Shown here one piece after another: positions 6,120 through 7,542 of a stretch of 7,542 nt of DNA (position 1 is its first letter; each line of letters begins with the position of its first letter). The position numbers and the translations under genes were made by a program. The stretch covers positions 1 to 7,542 of the forward strand of contig JBHIER010000152.1 in assembly GCA_046760705.1 (NCBI GenBank), given 5' to 3'. This DNA comes from JBHIER01 sp046760705 [NCBI: bacterium] (GTDB lineage: Bacteria > JBHIER01 > G020348925). The notes below the pieces were generated by a model. It did no database searches. It was not told where the DNA came from and was given only the letters and a program-made list of their open reading frames with translations.

Positions 6120-6269
6120 AAAATCCAAAATCCAGAATCCAAAACAAATTCCAATGGCAAAATCCCAACGTTCTAACCCAAAAAACCCATGTTTAGGTCA
6201 ATTCAACTTTGAGCTATTTCAGATTCCTGAACCCCTGATTCAAATTTCGTACTTCGGACTTTGAATTTC
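6120..6269. repeat. Decayed 7-base-period repeats inside the dsr-like gene run
   Basis: Three heptads AAAATCC, AAAATCC and AGAATCC sit at 6120-6140. Five in phase sit at 6235-6269 (on the minus strand GAAATTC, AAAGTCC, GAAGTAC, GAAATTT, GAATCAG). The DNA between them is AT-rich, with similar words such as AAATTCC, and no protein on either strand looks real. The whole gap between the two genes, 6082-6328, holds no other gene. It resembles the short-period intergenic repeats of many uncultured bacterial genomes rather than an IS. Confidence 0.6.
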
Positions 6270-6313
6270 AACGCAACATATAGCTTGTTCTTCAGCGTGA
6301 AAACTTGACCTAA
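6193..6313. repeat. 9-bp inverted repeat bracketing the heptad array
   Basis: TTAGGTCAA (6193-6201) is the exact reverse complement of TTGACCTAA (6305-6313), enclosing 103 bases including the five-heptad array. An AGACGTCT palindrome follows at 6317-6324, next to the stop of the dsrE-like gene. No flanking target duplication was seen, so a miniature transposable element is only a possibility. Confidence 0.35.
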
Positions 6314-6328
6314 TGAAGACGTCTAGTA

Positions 6329-6688
6329 TCAGAAGATCAGAACATTCTTCGACCGGGACATCAGTTGGGAGATGGCCTTCGTTGAGACCCTTCTCACCTC
6401 GAACTCCGTCTCACCGCAATCACTCCGGCCTGAGAAGAACTCCTGTTCAACATAGAACTCCACCCCACACCCCTTCAAGACATCGAGGTAATCCTCGACA
6501 GTCTCCCCGTCCTCAAACTCCATCGGGTCCTGGTAGAGGAGGGCTGGAGCAGAATCCATCAGCACAATGTGAACCCTTTCCGGCTCACCTCCGCTCAGGC
6601 CCACAGCGACCCGCAGAGCTTCACCGGCCCTGTGGGTTCTGAAGGGGTCGGAGCGGATGATGACTAAGGTGGGCCGGTCGGTCTTCAT
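6329..6688 (-). CDS. DsrE-family protein (second DsrE-like paralogue)
   Basis: With ATG at 6688 the product has 119 residues. 'PTLVIIRSDPFRTHRAGEALRVAVGLSGG' is the first strand and helix of a DsrE-like fold, then 'VHIVLMDSAPALL', then 'YLDVLKGCGVEFYVEQE', typical of the family, and the closing 'KNVLIF' strand. C74 in the KGCGV motif is the best candidate for a functional cysteine; C91 is a second. It lacks the cysteine-plus-'AAQRR' signature of its upstream neighbour, so the two probably form a mixed complex, in the manner of DsrE and DsrF. A longer frame from a TTG at 6709 would overlap the upstream gene and has no ribosome binding site. From ATG 6688 the gap to the upstream stop is 4 bases, pointing to translational coupling. 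It could be called DsrF by position, but the sequence does not prove it. Confidence 0.75.
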   Translation of the reverse strand: MKTDRPTLVIIRSDPFRTHRAGEALRVAVGLSGGEPERVHIVLMDSAPALLYQDPMEFEDGETVEDYLDVLKGCGVEFYVEQEFFSGRSDCGETEFEVRRVSTKAISQLMSRSKNVLIF

Positions 6689-6692
6689 CGGT

Positions 6693-7016
6693 TTAATTGA
6701 AGGCCACAAACTGGTCGCAGGAGGTGATGAGATTGGACAGGACGAAGAGCCCTCCGAAGACGGCCCGGTCGCTCCGGGGGATGTTTCGCCTTTGGGCAGC
6801 GTAGGCGCAGCAGAAGAGCTTCACTCCTCTGACCGAAAGCTCCTCAATGGCCGGGTGGTCGATACTGAGGACCCCATCGTCTAAGAGATAGAGGTAGACC
6901 TCGACGCCCTGGGCCAGAGCCGCCTTCGACAAGCCGACGACGGTTCCAAGGTCCAGGTCCTCCGGTGGTGTCGAGAGGAGGAAGCCCAATCTCTTCCTGC
7001 GGGTTGTCTGGGCCAT
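6693..7016 (-). CDS. DsrE/TusD-like sulfur-relay protein
   Basis: The product has 107 residues. 'RLGFLLSTPPEDLDLGTVVGLSKAALAQGVEVYLYLLDDGVL' is the Rossmann-like first half of the DsrE/TusD fold. 'GVKLFCCAYAAQRRNI' (C69, C70) matches the active-site segment of the family, where a cysteine just before 'AAQRRG' carries the persulfide; two adjacent cysteines are seen here. 'FGGLFVLSNLITSCDQFVAF' forms the end. It should act in the cytoplasm as a sulfur carrier together with the neighbouring DsrE-like and DsrH-like proteins. It follows the DsrE2-like gene by 24 bases and precedes the next gene by 4, with a weak GGGGAA ribosome binding site 6 bases before ATG 7016. Confidence 0.82.
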   Translation of the reverse strand: MAQTTRRKRLGFLLSTPPEDLDLGTVVGLSKAALAQGVEVYLYLLDDGVLSIDHPAIEELSVRGVKLFCCAYAAQRRNIPRSDRAVFGGLFVLSNLITSCDQFVAFN

Positions 7017-7040
7017 TTTCTGTTCCCCAACTTCAGAACT

Positions 7041-7523
7041 TCAGATAAAGAGGCTCACATCGGCCCCGGCCGCATATTCCAGAAAGGTGGTTGCTCCGGC
7101 CAACTGGATAGAGTCGATGAGGTCCTCCCTGCTCACCCCCATGATCCCCATGGTGGTGGTGCAGGCGAAGAAGACGGCCCCTCCCTCCAAAGCGATATTG
7201 ATGAGCTCGCCCACGGAAGGCATATTGGCCTGGCTCATCCACTTCTTCATCATTCCCGTGGCCACAGCCGTCATGCCGGGCAGCACACCGATGAGATTGG
7301 GCACAGCCACAGGCATGGCCGGGTTGGCTAAAGGCGGGACCTTCAAAGAGTTGAGCTTCTTCTTGTTGAGTATGTCGAGCCCATAGAAGGTGAAGAAGAT
7401 GCCGCACTCCCAGTCCATGGAGACGGCGGTCGTGGCCAGGATTAAGGGAGCATAAGCGCTGTCCAGCGTCCCTTTGGAGACAACCATGGCCAACCTCTTT
7501 CTCTTTTCCTGTTTCTCAGCCAT
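7041..7523 (-). CDS. dsrE2: DsrE2-like protein (DsrE/DsrF/DsrH-like family, possibly membrane-associated)
   Basis: The product has 160 residues. After a charged lead (MAEKQEKRKR) comes 'LAMVVSKGTLDSAYAPLILATTAVSMDWECGIFFTFYGLDIL', the hallmark first half of DsrE2, with conserved C40. A Gly/Pro/Met-rich middle (62-100) follows, then 'GAVFFACTTTMGIMGVSREDLID', with conserved C121 in the second motif. The stretch 24-49 is hydrophobic enough to suggest membrane contact. In sulfur oxidisers DsrE2 usually sits with rhodanese and TusA genes and takes part in cytoplasmic sulfur transfer; here it heads a run of DsrE-type genes. Any rhodanese or TusA would lie beyond the right edge. Start ATG 7523 follows a purine-rich ribosome binding site. 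Confidence 0.87.
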   Translation of the reverse strand: MAEKQEKRKRLAMVVSKGTLDSAYAPLILATTAVSMDWECGIFFTFYGLDILNKKKLNSLKVPPLANPAMPVAVPNLIGVLPGMTAVATGMMKKWMSQANMPSVGELINIALEGGAVFFACTTTMGIMGVSREDLIDSIQLAGATTFLEYAAGADVSLFI

Positions 7524-7527
7524 CTTC

Positions 7528-7538
7528 TCACCCCCTCT
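7528..7538 (-). promoter_or_regulatory. Ribosome binding site of the DsrE2-like gene
   Basis: The minus strand reads AGAGGGGGTGA ending 4 bases before ATG 7523. It supports that start; the promoter of the run lies outside the window or further up the operon. Confidence 0.5.
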
Positions 7539-7542
7539 TTCT

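Noticed and set aside
5755-6264. A 169-codon + strand frame across the dsrH-like gene
   Set aside because: It lies antisense to the DsrH-like gene and runs into repeat sequence; the protein shows no domain.
6689-6709. TTG start at 6709 for the second DsrE-like gene
   Set aside because: It would overlap the upstream gene, lacks a ribosome binding site, and adds residues not expected before the first strand; the ATG at 6688 fits better.

Overview
The window looks like a chromosomal segment from an uncultured member of the Fibrobacteres-Chlorobi-Bacteroidetes superphylum or a neighbouring candidate phylum (KSB1, Zixibacteria, WOR-3 or Latescibacteria would all fit). The main clue is the C-terminal module of the 815-3010 gene, with its 'QNYPNPFN' motif followed by 'LKIYNLLGQEV' and 'GVYFYRL'. 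Such modules are typical of FlgD-Ig-like / type IX secretion sorting domains in those lineages. Dockerin- and cohesin-bearing proteins and short-period intergenic repeats also fit. The exact phylum cannot be fixed from this sequence.

Left part (1-3347, genes on +): the C-terminal end of a probable insertion-sequence transposase runs in from the left edge. Next come a weak promoter-like site and a doubtful exported ORF (403-948) whose end overlaps the next gene. The large gene at 815-3010 encodes a secreted protein with about 14 LVIVD-type beta-propeller repeats of 42 residues and a C-terminal sorting domain. That domain is interrupted in frame by a 63-bp element built on a 7-base period. Behind the gene lie two 26-bp direct repeats, a hairpin and an orphan second copy of the sorting domain without a body (3144-3347).

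Middle (3348-3905): 558 bases with no convincing gene, rich in inverted repeats, between the + genes and the convergent - genes.

Right part (3906-7523, all on -, read right to left): a gene run encoding DsrE2-like, DsrE/TusD-like and second DsrE-like proteins, then a 247-bp decayed repeat region, then a DsrH/TusB-like protein, and 28 bp further a secreted papain-family (C1A) cysteine peptidase. The peptidase carries an ASH-like, a cohesin-like and a type I dockerin domain. The four small proteins belong to the DsrE/F/H sulfur-relay superfamily. Their conserved cysteines suggest persulfide handling in the cytoplasm, either for sulfur metabolism or for thiolation. The peptidase is an extracellular protein and may only share transcription with them.

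The most unusual signals are the 7-base-period repeats, one inside a reading frame with an inverted arm and one splitting the dsr-like run. Next are the duplicated sorting module, the patchwork of near-identical propeller repeats, and the cohesin-plus-dockerin peptidase beside a sulfur-relay cluster. I see no CRISPR array, no tRNA or rRNA, and no clearly new defence or mobile system.
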